A stretch of 64,000 bases of DNA, from NCBI GenBank assembly GCA_026002995.1, contig BPGK01000001.1, forward strand, positions 682,001-746,000, given 5' to 3'. The DNA is from Gaiellaceae bacterium (GTDB lineage: Bacteria > Actinomycetota > Thermoleophilia > Gaiellales > Gaiellaceae). How positions within the stretch are numbered: the stretch's first letter is position 1; every line of letters begins with the position of its first letter. The position numbers and the translations under genes are program-made. Shown here in pieces: positions 35,137 to 42,606 of this stretch. Under the pieces are notes generated by a model. It saw only the letters and a program-made list of their open reading frames with translations, did not search any database and was not told the origin of the DNA.

Positions 35137-35421
35137 ATGCCGACCTACCTGATGCTCACGACGCTGACCGAGAAGGGCGTCCAGACTCTCCACGCCAACC
35201 CTGGCCGGCTACGCGAGGTCAACCGCGACGTCGAGGAGATGGGGGCGAAGGTGCTCCACCAGTGGGCGGCTCTCGGCGAGTACGACTTCGTGAGCATCGT
35301 CGAGGCGCCCGACGACCTCACGATCGCGAAGATCTCGGTCGCGCTCGGCGCGCGCGGGAGCTCGAAGCTCGAGTCGCTGCCGCTCTTGCCCGTCGAGGAC
35401 GTCCTGCAGGCGCTCGAATAG
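35137..35421 (+). CDS. GYD-domain protein
   Basis: 94 residues. The ferredoxin-like GYD fold is visible: MPTYLMLTTLTEKGVQTL at the start and the family-defining GEYDFVSIVEAPDD segment. Small cytoplasmic protein of unknown function, possibly oligomeric. It has a strong ribosome site AAAGGAG 5 bases before the ATG. Its TAG stop coincides with the first base pairs of the 189-bp tandem array. Confidence 0.85.
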   Translation: MPTYLMLTTLTEKGVQTLHANPGRLREVNRDVEEMGAKVLHQWAALGEYDFVSIVEAPDDLTIAKISVALGARGSSKLESLPLLPVEDVLQALE

Positions 35422-35422
35422 C

Positions 35423-36318
35423 GGCGAGCCTGGCCTCGCCCGCGTCCCTCGCGACGCCCTCGACCCGCGGGCGACCCGAGGGTCGCCCCTACGGCGATCG
35501 ACGAGCCGTCGCGTACGACGATCCACGAACCGCCGTGCGGATCCCGGCGATTCAAGGGGCGCCCCGACGATCGCATCTCGACCCGCGCTAATTCGTCCAC
35601 CGCCCGTAGGGGCGAGCCTGGCCTCGCCCGCGTCCCTCGCGCACGCCCTCGACCCGCGGGCGACCCGAGGGTCGCCCCTACGGCGATCGACGAGCCGTCG
35701 CGTACGACGATCCACGAACCGCCGTGCGGATCCCGGCGATTCAAGGGGCGCCCCGACGATCGCATCTCGACCCGCGCGCATTCGTCCACCGCCCGTAGGG
35801 GCGAGGCTTGCCTCGCCCGCGTCCCTCGCGCACGCCCTCGACCCGCGGGCGACCCGAGGGTCGCCCCTACGGCGATCGACGAGCCGTCGCGTACGACGAT
35901 CCACGAACCGCCGTGCGGATCCCGGCGATTCAAGGGGCGCCCCGACGATCGCATCTCGACCCGCGCGCATTCGTCCACCGCCCGTAGGGGCGAGGCTTGC
36001 CTCGCCCGCGTCCCTCGCGCACGCCCTCGACCCGCGGGCGACCCGAGGGTCGCCCCTACGGCGATCGACGAGCCGTCGCGTACGACGATCCACGAACCGC
36101 CGTGCGGATCCCGGCGATTCAAGGGGCGCCCCGACGATCGCATCTCGACCCGCGCGCATTCGTCCACCGCCCGTAGGGGCGAGGCTTGCCTCGCCCGCGT
36201 CCCTCGCGCACGCCCTCGACCCGCGGGCGACCCGAGGGTCGCCCCTACGGCGATCGACGAGCCGTCGCGTACGACGATCCACGAACCGCCGTGCGGATCC
36301 CGGCGATTCAAGGGGCGC
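35423..36318. repeat. Tandem array of a 189-bp unit, about 4.7 copies
   Basis: Copies begin at 35423 (188 bp), 35611, 35800, 35989 (189 bp each) and 36178 (partial, to about 36318). Middle copies are almost identical; outer copies carry small differences (copies 1-2 read GAGCCTGG where 3-5 read GAGGCTTG; copy 1 lacks one base). Each unit has two hairpins: GGCGAGGC-TT-GCCTCGCC and GGGCGACCC-GA-GGGTCGCCC (35847-35866 in copy 3). Unit junctions carry CCCGTAGGGGCGA. No gene is predicted; 189 is divisible by 3, which keeps two minus-strand frames open by chance. Confidence 0.95.
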
Positions 36319-36400
36319 CGCTACGGAGATCCACGAAACCGCTGCGTGGATCCGGGCGATCCCTCCGGGCGATCCCAGGGTCGCCGCTACGACGCTTCCT
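36319..36400. other. Degenerate remnant of the tandem repeat
   Basis: These 82 bases between the array and the enolase-family gene hold shortened, altered pieces of the same unit: CTACGGAGATCCACGAAACC and GATCCCAGGGTCGCCGCTAC. They look like decayed edges of the array. Nothing else is seen here. Confidence 0.6.
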
Positions 36401-37447
36401 CTACGTCGTGAGGAAGCCGGTCGCGCGTGGCGTGACGGTCAAGGGACTCGGCGGCAGTCCGGGCTGCGGAGCGAGGTTGAACTCGCGCGGCGCGACGTCG
36501 TTCGGTGCCGCGGGGTGGAAGAGCGACGCGAGGAGCTGAATCTGCCCCCTGCCGGGGCCGAGCTCCCACTGGCCGCCGCCGTAGACGCCGATGCCTTCCG
36601 CCGCGCAGTAGTCGTAGGTGGCGAAGAGTCGCTCGATCGACCCGAACCGCGACGGCTTCACGTTCACCATCCGCGGAGGCCACGGGAGCGAGACGATGTC
36701 GTCGACGGAGTGGATGATCGCGTCCCAGGTGACGCGGTCTGCGTGCTCCTCGAGAATCGGGATCGTCTCCTCGGTGAGGCCGGGGTCCTCGAGCCACGCA
36801 TCGGGGAGCCCCTCGGCGACGCGGCGGTAGAGCGCCGCGTCGGGCGGGGTATCCACGACCGTTCCTCGGTACTGGCCCTTGAAGTCGACCGAGTCCACGG
36901 CCCCCGTCGCCGCGAGGTGGGCTACGAGCGCGTCGTCCCACTCGGCAGTCGCGTCGAGCTTGAAGCGGAGCCCGGGATAGAGCGCGAGCCAGGCGTCGAG
37001 GCGCTCAGTCGACGGCGGCGAGCCGAGGCCCATCGAGACGACAAACTCGAGCGGCTGCGGCTCGCGCCCGAGAACCTCGCCGAGCGACCTCCCCGCCTGG
37101 CGGAGCGCGAGGTCGAGCGCGGCGCTCTCGAACGCCCAGCGGCGGTAGTCGAGGTAGGCGTGCTGCTCGGGCTCGACGTCGAACAGCTCGAGCTCACCGA
37201 GGTGCTCGGAGAGGGAGCCCAGGGTCCAGGAGCCCGCGAGCGGGAGGTCGGCTCCGCGCGCTCGGAGTCGGTCGTGCTCGTCGGCGGCATACGTGACGTC
37301 CTCCCCGATCCCCTCCTCGCCGCGTCCCTGGAGCCGGACGACCGTCGTCTTGCGGAGGAAGTCGGGGCGGGCCTGGAGCGCGAGCCCTTCGAGCTCGTAG
37401 CCCTCGATCTCGAGCGGGAGGTCGCGGACGGTGTCGTATGTGCTCAC
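36401..37447 (-). CDS. Enolase-superfamily (mandelate racemase/OSBS-like) protein
   Basis: 348 residues. The C-terminal barrel has the expected residues at successive strands: Lys in FKLDAT, Asp in SVDFKG, Glu in WLEDPGL, Asp in TWDAIIHS and Lys in VNVKPSRFGS. The reaction abstracts a proton alpha to a carboxylate, but the substrate is unknown. The first catalytic strand has only one Lys (KLD, not KxK), unlike o-succinylbenzoate synthase. The GTG overlaps the psuG stop by four bases, so it is cotranslated with the pseudouridine genes. Confidence 0.75.
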   Translation of the reverse strand: MSTYDTVRDLPLEIEGYELEGLALQARPDFLRKTTVVRLQGRGEEGIGEDVTYAADEHDRLRARGADLPLAGSWTLGSLSEHLGELELFDVEPEQHAYLDYRRWAFESAALDLALRQAGRSLGEVLGREPQPLEFVVSMGLGSPPSTERLDAWLALYPGLRFKLDATAEWDDALVAHLAATGAVDSVDFKGQYRGTVVDTPPDAALYRRVAEGLPDAWLEDPGLTEETIPILEEHADRVTWDAIIHSVDDIVSLPWPPRMVNVKPSRFGSIERLFATYDYCAAEGIGVYGGGQWELGPGRGQIQLLASLFHPAAPNDVAPREFNLAPQPGLPPSPLTVTPRATGFLTT

Positions 37448-38325
37448 AGGGCGGCGAACGCTACCGACAGCTCGCCGGCCAGGCGGGCGTTCGCGACGAT
37501 GAGGGCGCGGTTCACCTCGAGCGTTCGTCCGCCGCTTCGCTCGTGCAGGGAGGCGAGCACGAACGGGGTCACCTCCTGCCCCGCGATCCCGCGTCTCGCG
37601 GCCTCCTCGAGCGCATCCTCGATCAGCGACGAGACGTCGAGGCTCTCGGGCGGAGGCTGCGCGAGGACGAGCCCGGCGCCGCCGAGGCTCCAGTGCGCGG
37701 CGGCGATCCGCGCGGCCGTGACGACGTCGTCGACGCGCTCGGAGGCAGGCGGTCCCCCGGCCGCGGCGTAGAACAGCGGCACCGTCTCCGTCCGGTAGCC
37801 GAGCACGGGCACCCCGAGCGTCTCGAGAAGCTCGCTCGTAGCCGGGATGTCGAGGAGCGACTTCGCTCCGGAGCAGACGACGAGAACCCGAGCCGTCGCG
37901 AGCGCGACGAGATCGGCGGAGATGTCGAGCGGCGGACCTCCGCGATGGACGCCCCCGATGCCCCCGGTCCCGAGGAAGCGGATCCCGACCGCGCGCGCGA
38001 CCGCGAGGGTTCCGCCGACCGTCGTGGCGCCGACGTCGCCCGCGACCGCGCAGCCCGCGAGGTCGCGCGGGCCGAGCTTGCGCGCAGCGGGGGTGAACCG
38101 CTCGAGCTCGTCTGCGTCGAGGCCCACTCTGATCGCCCCGTCGAGGACGCCGACGGTCGCGGGGACGGCGCCGACCGCGCGGACGGCGCTCTCGCTCGCC
38201 GCCGCCACCTCGACGCCGTCGGGAGAGGGAAACCCATGCGCCACGAGCGTCGTCTCGAGCGCGACGACGGGGCGCCGCTCCGCGAGCGCAGTGCGCACCT
38301 CGTCGGAGATCCGGAGCAGGCTCAC
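37444..38325 (-). CDS. psuG: Pseudouridine-5'-phosphate glycosidase
   Basis: 293 residues from GTG 38325, which overlaps the kinase stop by four bases. Family motifs: VALETTLVAHGFPSPDG near the start, GTGGIGGVHRG and CSGAKSLLDIPATSELLE, where the Lys is the catalytic Lys that opens the sugar. It cleaves the C-C bond of pseudouridine phosphate to uracil and ribose-5-phosphate. It lies between a PfkB kinase and an enolase-superfamily gene in one operon. Confidence 0.93.
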   Translation of the reverse strand: MSLLRISDEVRTALAERRPVVALETTLVAHGFPSPDGVEVAAASESAVRAVGAVPATVGVLDGAIRVGLDADELERFTPAARKLGPRDLAGCAVAGDVGATTVGGTLAVARAVGIRFLGTGGIGGVHRGGPPLDISADLVALATARVLVVCSGAKSLLDIPATSELLETLGVPVLGYRTETVPLFYAAAGGPPASERVDDVVTAARIAAAHWSLGGAGLVLAQPPPESLDVSSLIEDALEEAARRGIAGQEVTPFVLASLHERSGGRTLEVNRALIVANARLAGELSVAFAAL

Positions 38326-39128
38326 GGCATCGACCCTAGCCGGGCGACGCATCGGGCAGCAGCCTCGAGGCCGAGCTCCGGCCCGCCCACCATCCAGCCC
38401 GCGGCGAGCGCGTCGCCTGCTCCGGTCGTGTCGACGACCCGCTCGACGGGGAGTGCAGCGCGCTCGTCGCCGTCGAACGAGCACCCCCGTGCCCCGCGCT
38501 TGAGGATCCAGGCGCACCCTGCAAGCGGTCCCCCGAAGGCGCGGTCTTCCGCCTCGCTCGCGAACACCGCGTCCGGCCGGAGCCCGGCCACGAGCTCCCG
38601 GCAGGCGCCGACGCCGACCTGCTCGATCGCGCTCCACGAGGCGAGATCGACGACCACGACGGCACCTTCCTTGCGCGCGAGCTCGACCGCGCGAGCGGCC
38701 GCTTCGCGCGCCGGGCTGCGGAAGAGCGCGTACCCGGAGACGAAGAGGGCGTCGCAGCCGGCGAGCCACTCCGCCTCGACCTCCTCGGGCGCGAGCGAGG
38801 GAGCGCTCCCGCGGTCGGAGGCCATGGAGCGCTCGCCGTCAGGTGAGACGAGGGAGCAGATGACGGCGTTGCGACCCGCGGCCGGGCCACAGATCTCGAC
38901 GCCCCGCGTCCGCAGCCCCGCAGCGGCGAACCGGCCCGCGTCGTCGTCCCCGCGCTTGCCGACGAACCGCGCGGTCGCTCCGAGCGCCGCCGCCCAGGCG
39001 GCGACGTTGGCCGCTTGACCGCCCGGCGAGATCGCGATCTCCGCGTCCACGTCGCCGCCGGGCGCGAGAGGCCCGGCGAGCCTCGCGACGACGTCGAGCG
39101 TGAGGTCACCGATGGAGCAGACGAGCAT
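38322..39128 (-). CDS. psuK: PfkB-family carbohydrate kinase, probable pseudouridine kinase
   Basis: 268 residues from ATG 39128. Ribokinase-fold motifs: the N-terminal IGDLTLDVVARL, the GGQAANVAAWAAALG substrate motif and the C-terminal catalytic DTTGAGDALAAG. Direct coupling to psuG (four-base overlap) supports pseudouridine as substrate, the usual PsuK-PsuG pair. Sequence alone would only give a sugar or nucleoside kinase. It is divergent from the small gene at 39146 with 17 bases between the two starts. Confidence 0.82.
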   Translation of the reverse strand: MLVCSIGDLTLDVVARLAGPLAPGGDVDAEIAISPGGQAANVAAWAAALGATARFVGKRGDDDAGRFAAAGLRTRGVEICGPAAGRNAVICSLVSPDGERSMASDRGSAPSLAPEEVEAEWLAGCDALFVSGYALFRSPAREAAARAVELARKEGAVVVVDLASWSAIEQVGVGACRELVAGLRPDAVFASEAEDRAFGGPLAGCAWILKRGARGCSFDGDERAALPVERVVDTTGAGDALAAGWMVGGPELGLEAAARCVARLGSMP

Positions 39129-39145
39129 GCTCGTAAGATCCTCCC

Positions 39146-39355
39146 ATGGACGTGTCAGAGCGACGGGGCGGGATCCGCGCGTTCCTCGTGGGAGGGATCG
39201 TCGGCGCGTCCGCGGTCCTCGCCGCGCTCGATCGGAGGCGTCGGCTGCGGCGCAGGCGCTCGCGCCCTCGCGGCCTGGCGGCGTTCGAGAGCGCCCCCTG
39301 CTTCCAGGAGCTGCTCGAGAAGGAGCAAGCCGGCGCCGACGGCGCCGCACGCTAG
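39146..39355 (+). CDS. Small single-pass membrane protein
   Basis: 69 residues. One hydrophobic helix (about 10-27; AFLVGGIVGASAVLAALD) is followed by a strongly basic stretch RRRRLRRRRSRPR and a short acidic tail with one Cys. The positive cluster places the C-terminus in the cytoplasm. Function unknown. TAAGAT lies 6 bases before the ATG, and the fmdB gene follows 11 bases after the stop. Confidence 0.6.
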   Translation: MDVSERRGGIRAFLVGGIVGASAVLAALDRRRRLRRRRSRPRGLAAFESAPCFQELLEKEQAGADGAAR

Positions 39356-39366
39356 CCTTTCGCGCC

Positions 39367-39657
39367 GTGCCGATCTACGAGTACCGCTGTCCGAACGGTC
39401 ACACGTTCGAGATCTTCCAGAAGATGAGCGAGGCGCCTCCCGACGCCTGCCCGACATGCAGCGCGGGACCGGTCGAGAAGCTCCTCTTCCCGGTCGCGGT
39501 GCACTTCAAGGGCTCGGGCTTCTACGCCACCGACTACGGGAAGGGATCGCGCAAGGTTCAGCCGAAAGAGGGCGACTCCGGGGCCGGAGAGAAGGCGGCG
39601 GACAAGCCCGCGGAGAAGGCGGCCGGCGACGCGAAGCCGGCCTCGAGCTCCGACTGA
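39367..39657 (+). CDS. FmdB-family zinc-ribbon protein
   Basis: 96 residues. The N-terminal FmdB ribbon reads MPIYEYRCPNGHTFE with a second pair CPTCSAG, two metal-binding pairs (one Cys-His) as in the putative regulatory FmdB/CxxC family. A Lys/Ala/Glu-rich tail (from about 58) is disordered. The GTG start lies 8 bases after TAGCCT, consistent with a leaderless mRNA. Function in this organism is unknown. Confidence 0.9.
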   Translation: MPIYEYRCPNGHTFEIFQKMSEAPPDACPTCSAGPVEKLLFPVAVHFKGSGFYATDYGKGSRKVQPKEGDSGAGEKAADKPAEKAAGDAKPASSSD

Positions 39658-39669
39658 GCGACGGCGGCG

Positions 39670-40806
39670 TCAGCGCGGGCGCCGTGTGCAGCCCGGCGCG
39701 TACAGCGCCCCCTTCGGCGGCGGCTGCGGCGCGCTCGCGCGTAGGAACATCGAGATCACCGCTGCGTTGTCCTCGGAGCCGATGAGTACGGACTCGCCCC
39801 CGATCGTGGTCGGGTCGCCGCCGAGCCGGCAGTGGAGCGTGCTCTCCGAACGCGCACGGACGCGCAGCCAGCCGAGGCGGATGAGCTCGGCGGCGGAGAG
39901 GTCGGTCGCCAGCGGCGCGGCCAGCGAGTCGCCGATGAACGGGAGACGGAGGAACGTTCCGACGCTCGTGAGCTCGTCGCCGACCGCCTCGGCGACCGCC
40001 TGCTGTCGCGCTGTCCGGCTGATGTCGGTGTCGGACGGGTCGAGCCGGTTCGTGCGGACTCGCGAGTACACGAGGGCGCGTCGCCCGTCCATGTGCTGCC
40101 GGCCCTTCGCGAAGCGCCACCCTTCCCACTCGCGGCAGCGGGCAGGCGGGTACGGGCAGTCGAAGCGGTTCGAGAGGATCGGCTTCGGGACGTCGATCTC
40201 GACCCCCCCGAGCGCGTCGATGAGCTCCCTGAACCCGTCGAAGTCGACGACGACGACGTGGTCGATCGGGATCCCGGTGAGGGCGCGCACGGTCTCGATC
40301 GCGAGCGCAGGCCCGCCGAGCTGGCTCGCGGCGTTGATCTTCTCCGTCCCGTACCCGGGGATCTCGACCCGCAGGTCCCTGGGGATAGAGAGGTACGAGA
40401 GCCGACCCCGCTTCGGATCCGTCCGCAGGAGCAAGAGGGAGTCCGAACGCGCTGCGTCCTGCCGGCCCGCGGCGCGGCCGCCGTCCGTGCCGATCACGAG
40501 GATCGTCGTCGGCTCCGAGAGAATCGACCGCCCCCGGTCGGCGAGCGCGGCGCGCGCCGAGGCGGGGAGTCGCTCGTTCGCCTTCGCCACGCCGCGCGAG
40601 AAGGAGAGGAAGCCGAGGGCTCCCCAGACGATCGCGAGCAGGACGAGGCTCACGAGCGCCACGAGCGCCCAGCGCCACCAGCGGCGACGGCGCCGCGCCC
40701 GCGGGGCCCCGGGGGAGGCTGGCTCGCGAGGCGTGCTCCGGAGCGGGACCGTGCCCTTCCTCCGGCCGCCGCGGTACAGCCGGTAGGGCTTCTGTCCCTC
40801 GGCCAT
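39670..40806 (-). CDS. LytR-CpsA-Psr (LCP) family cell-wall polymer ligase
   Basis: 378 residues from ATG 40806. A short basic cytoplasmic head, one membrane helix (about 48-70; WALVALVSLVLLAIVWG) and an extracellular LCP domain with ILVIGTDGG, ARSDSLLLLR, LSIPRDLRVEIPGYG and the LVYSRVRTNRLDPSDTDISR segment. Arg and Asp residues of the polyprenyl-phosphate pocket are present. It transfers glycopolymers onto peptidoglycan. The C-terminus is Pro-rich with one Cys. Confidence 0.93.
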   Translation of the reverse strand: MAEGQKPYRLYRGGRRKGTVPLRSTPREPASPGAPRARRRRRWWRWALVALVSLVLLAIVWGALGFLSFSRGVAKANERLPASARAALADRGRSILSEPTTILVIGTDGGRAAGRQDAARSDSLLLLRTDPKRGRLSYLSIPRDLRVEIPGYGTEKINAASQLGGPALAIETVRALTGIPIDHVVVVDFDGFRELIDALGGVEIDVPKPILSNRFDCPYPPARCREWEGWRFAKGRQHMDGRRALVYSRVRTNRLDPSDTDISRTARQQAVAEAVGDELTSVGTFLRLPFIGDSLAAPLATDLSAAELIRLGWLRVRARSESTLHCRLGGDPTTIGGESVLIGSEDNAAVISMFLRASAPQPPPKGALYAPGCTRRPR

Positions 40807-40832
40807 GCGGGGCGCTATGGTAGCCCGCACCC

Positions 40833-41738
40833 GTGTCCACACCACTCGTGATAGGCGTCGACGTGGGGGGCACGACGATCCGGTCGGGCGTCGTGGACGC
40901 CGCCGGTCGGATCCTGCGGAGCGGGGCGTGTGACACGCCCGAGCGCTCCCAGGAAGCGGTCCTCGCCGCGCTCGAGGGGGCCATTCGGGCCTTCCTCTCC
41001 GACCCGATCGCGGCCGTGGGGTTGGGCGTGCCTTCGCACCTGGAGCGGGGCACCGGACGCCTCCTCCAGGCGACGAACGTGGCCCTCGCCGACCTCGATC
41101 TCGAGGCGTTCGTCCGCGAGCGCTTCGGGTTGCCGGTCGGGGTCGAGAACGACGCCAACGCCGCTGCGCTCGCGGAGTGGAAGCTCGGCGCGGGGCGGGG
41201 TCTCTCGACCCTCGTCGTCCTCACGCTCGGAACGGGCGTGGGAGGCGGTCTCGTGCTCGACGGCCACCTCTACCGAGGCTGGGCGGAGCTCGGGCACGTG
41301 GTCGTCCAGGTCGACGGACCGCCCTGCCAGGGAGCGTGCACGGGTCGCGGCCACCTCGAGGCGCTTGTCTCGGGGACGGCGGCGGATCGAGCCGCGCGCG
41401 AGCTCTGGGGCGCGGACGCCGACGCGCGCCTCCTCGTCGAGCGGGCGCAGCAGGGGGACGGCGCGGCGCAGGCGCGGATGGCGCAGATGGGGCACATCCT
41501 CGGCGCCGCTGTCGGCTCGTTCGCGAACCTCTTCGACCCCGACCTCGTCGTCGTCGGGGGAGGGTTCGGGATCGCCGCGGGGGATCTCCTGCTCGAGCCG
41601 GCGCGCGCTGCGCTGCGGCGAGAGGCGCTCGCTCCGGCGCGCGAGCGCCTCGACATCGTTCCGGCGGAGCTCGGGCCGGACGCCGGGCTCGTGGGAGCGG
41701 CGCTCGTCGGCCGGGAAGCGCTCGAACGGGCGGCGTAG
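40833..41738 (+). CDS. ROK-family kinase (glucokinase-like)
   Basis: 301 residues. ATP site GVDVGGTTIRSGVVD near the start, catalytic Asp in VENDANAAALAEWKLGAG, and GTGVGGGLVLDGHLYRGWAELGH (ExGH motif). The zinc loop is CQGACTGRGHLE, where the third Cys of the usual CxxxC...GCLE is His, which could still bind zinc. It probably phosphorylates glucose or a related sugar with ATP. The gene is divergent from the LCP gene, and the two -10 hexamers (TATGGT, 40816-40821; TACCAT, 40822-40817) overlap. Confidence 0.88.
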   Translation: MSTPLVIGVDVGGTTIRSGVVDAAGRILRSGACDTPERSQEAVLAALEGAIRAFLSDPIAAVGLGVPSHLERGTGRLLQATNVALADLDLEAFVRERFGLPVGVENDANAAALAEWKLGAGRGLSTLVVLTLGTGVGGGLVLDGHLYRGWAELGHVVVQVDGPPCQGACTGRGHLEALVSGTAADRAARELWGADADARLLVERAQQGDGAAQARMAQMGHILGAAVGSFANLFDPDLVVVGGGFGIAAGDLLLEPARAALRREALAPARERLDIVPAELGPDAGLVGAALVGREALERAA

Positions 41739-42542
41739 GTGCTCGCGGTCTGCGCGACCCCGATCGGGAACCTCGACGACGTGACGCTGCGCGTGCTCGA
41801 CGAGCTCCGGCGCGCGGACGTCGTCCTCTGCGAGGACACGCGTCGGACGAGGATCCTCCTCGACCGGCACGGAGTCGCGGCTCGCCTCGTCAGCTGCCAC
41901 CGGCACAACGAGGCGTCGCGCACGGCCGAAGCGCTCGCCCGGCTCGAGCGGGGCGAGCGCGTCGCCCTCGTGTCGGACGCCGGGCTGCCCGGCGTGAACG
42001 ACCCCGGGGCGAGGCTGATCTCCGCTGCGCTCGAGGCCGGAATCTCCGTAACCGTGCTTCCGGGCGCGTCCGCGGTCGAAACCGCGCTCGTCGCGAGCGG
42101 GCTCGTCGGCGAGCGGTACCAGTTCGTCGGCTACCTCCCCAGGCGCGAAGGCGAGCTCCGGGCGCTCGCGCTGGAGCTCGAGCGCTGGGCGCACCCGGTC
42201 GTCGCCTTCGAGTCGCCTCGACGCCTTCCGACGTCACTCGCCGCCTTCGCGGAGGTGATGCCGGACCGCGCGGCGGCCGTCTGTCGAGAGCTGACGAAGC
42301 GCTTCGAGGACGTCCAGCGCGGATCCCTCCGCGAGCTCGCCGAGCGGTTCGGGGAGCCTCCGCGCGGGGAGGTGACGCTCGTGCTCGGGGCCGCCGAGAC
42401 GGAGCGAGCAGGGACGAGCGCCGAAGCACTCCGCGCCGTGGCGGAACTCGTGGAGGAAGGCGTGTCCCGGCGAAAGGCGGCGGAGCTCGTCGCACGGCTG
42501 ACCGGCGCCTCCCGGAACGCGCTCTACCGCGCCACTCTGTGA
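41739..42542 (+). CDS. rsmI: 16S rRNA (cytidine1402-2'-O)-methyltransferase
   Basis: 267 residues. Tetrapyrrole-methylase fold with the RsmI signature: VCATPIGNLDDVTLR at the N-terminus, CEDTRRTRILLDRHG, HNEASR, SDAGLPGVNDPGARLI and FVGYLPRREGE. It methylates C1402 of the ribosomal P-site region. A helical tail with SRRKAAELVARLTGASRNALYRA matches the C-terminal domain. The GTG start follows the previous stop directly. Confidence 0.95.
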   Translation: MLAVCATPIGNLDDVTLRVLDELRRADVVLCEDTRRTRILLDRHGVAARLVSCHRHNEASRTAEALARLERGERVALVSDAGLPGVNDPGARLISAALEAGISVTVLPGASAVETALVASGLVGERYQFVGYLPRREGELRALALELERWAHPVVAFESPRRLPTSLAAFAEVMPDRAAAVCRELTKRFEDVQRGSLRELAERFGEPPRGEVTLVLGAAETERAGTSAEALRAVAELVEEGVSRRKAAELVARLTGASRNALYRATL

Positions 42543-42570
42543 CAACTTCGTGCCGATTCGCGCCGACGCG

Positions 42571-42599
42571 TTGACGGGCGTCGCAGAGGCGGCTACGGT
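42571..42599 (+). promoter_or_regulatory. Promoter of the M23 gene
   Basis: TTGACG (42571-42576), a 17-base spacer and TACGGT (42594-42599), followed 7 bases later by ATG 42607. This is one of the clearest -35/-10 pairs in the window and fits a leaderless transcript. Confidence 0.6.
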
Positions 42600-42606
42600 C
42601 GGCGTG

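Noticed and set aside
35145-36311. Long minus-strand open frames (over 350 codons each, in two frames) across the tandem repeat
   Set aside because: They arise because a 189-bp unit is divisible by three and has no stops in those frames. One runs antisense through the GYD gene, no ribosome site is seen, and the repeated 63-residue product has no fold-like pattern.
35423-36318. CRISPR array
   Set aside because: The repeat unit is 189 bp and directly tandem; there are no unique spacers and no cas genes nearby.
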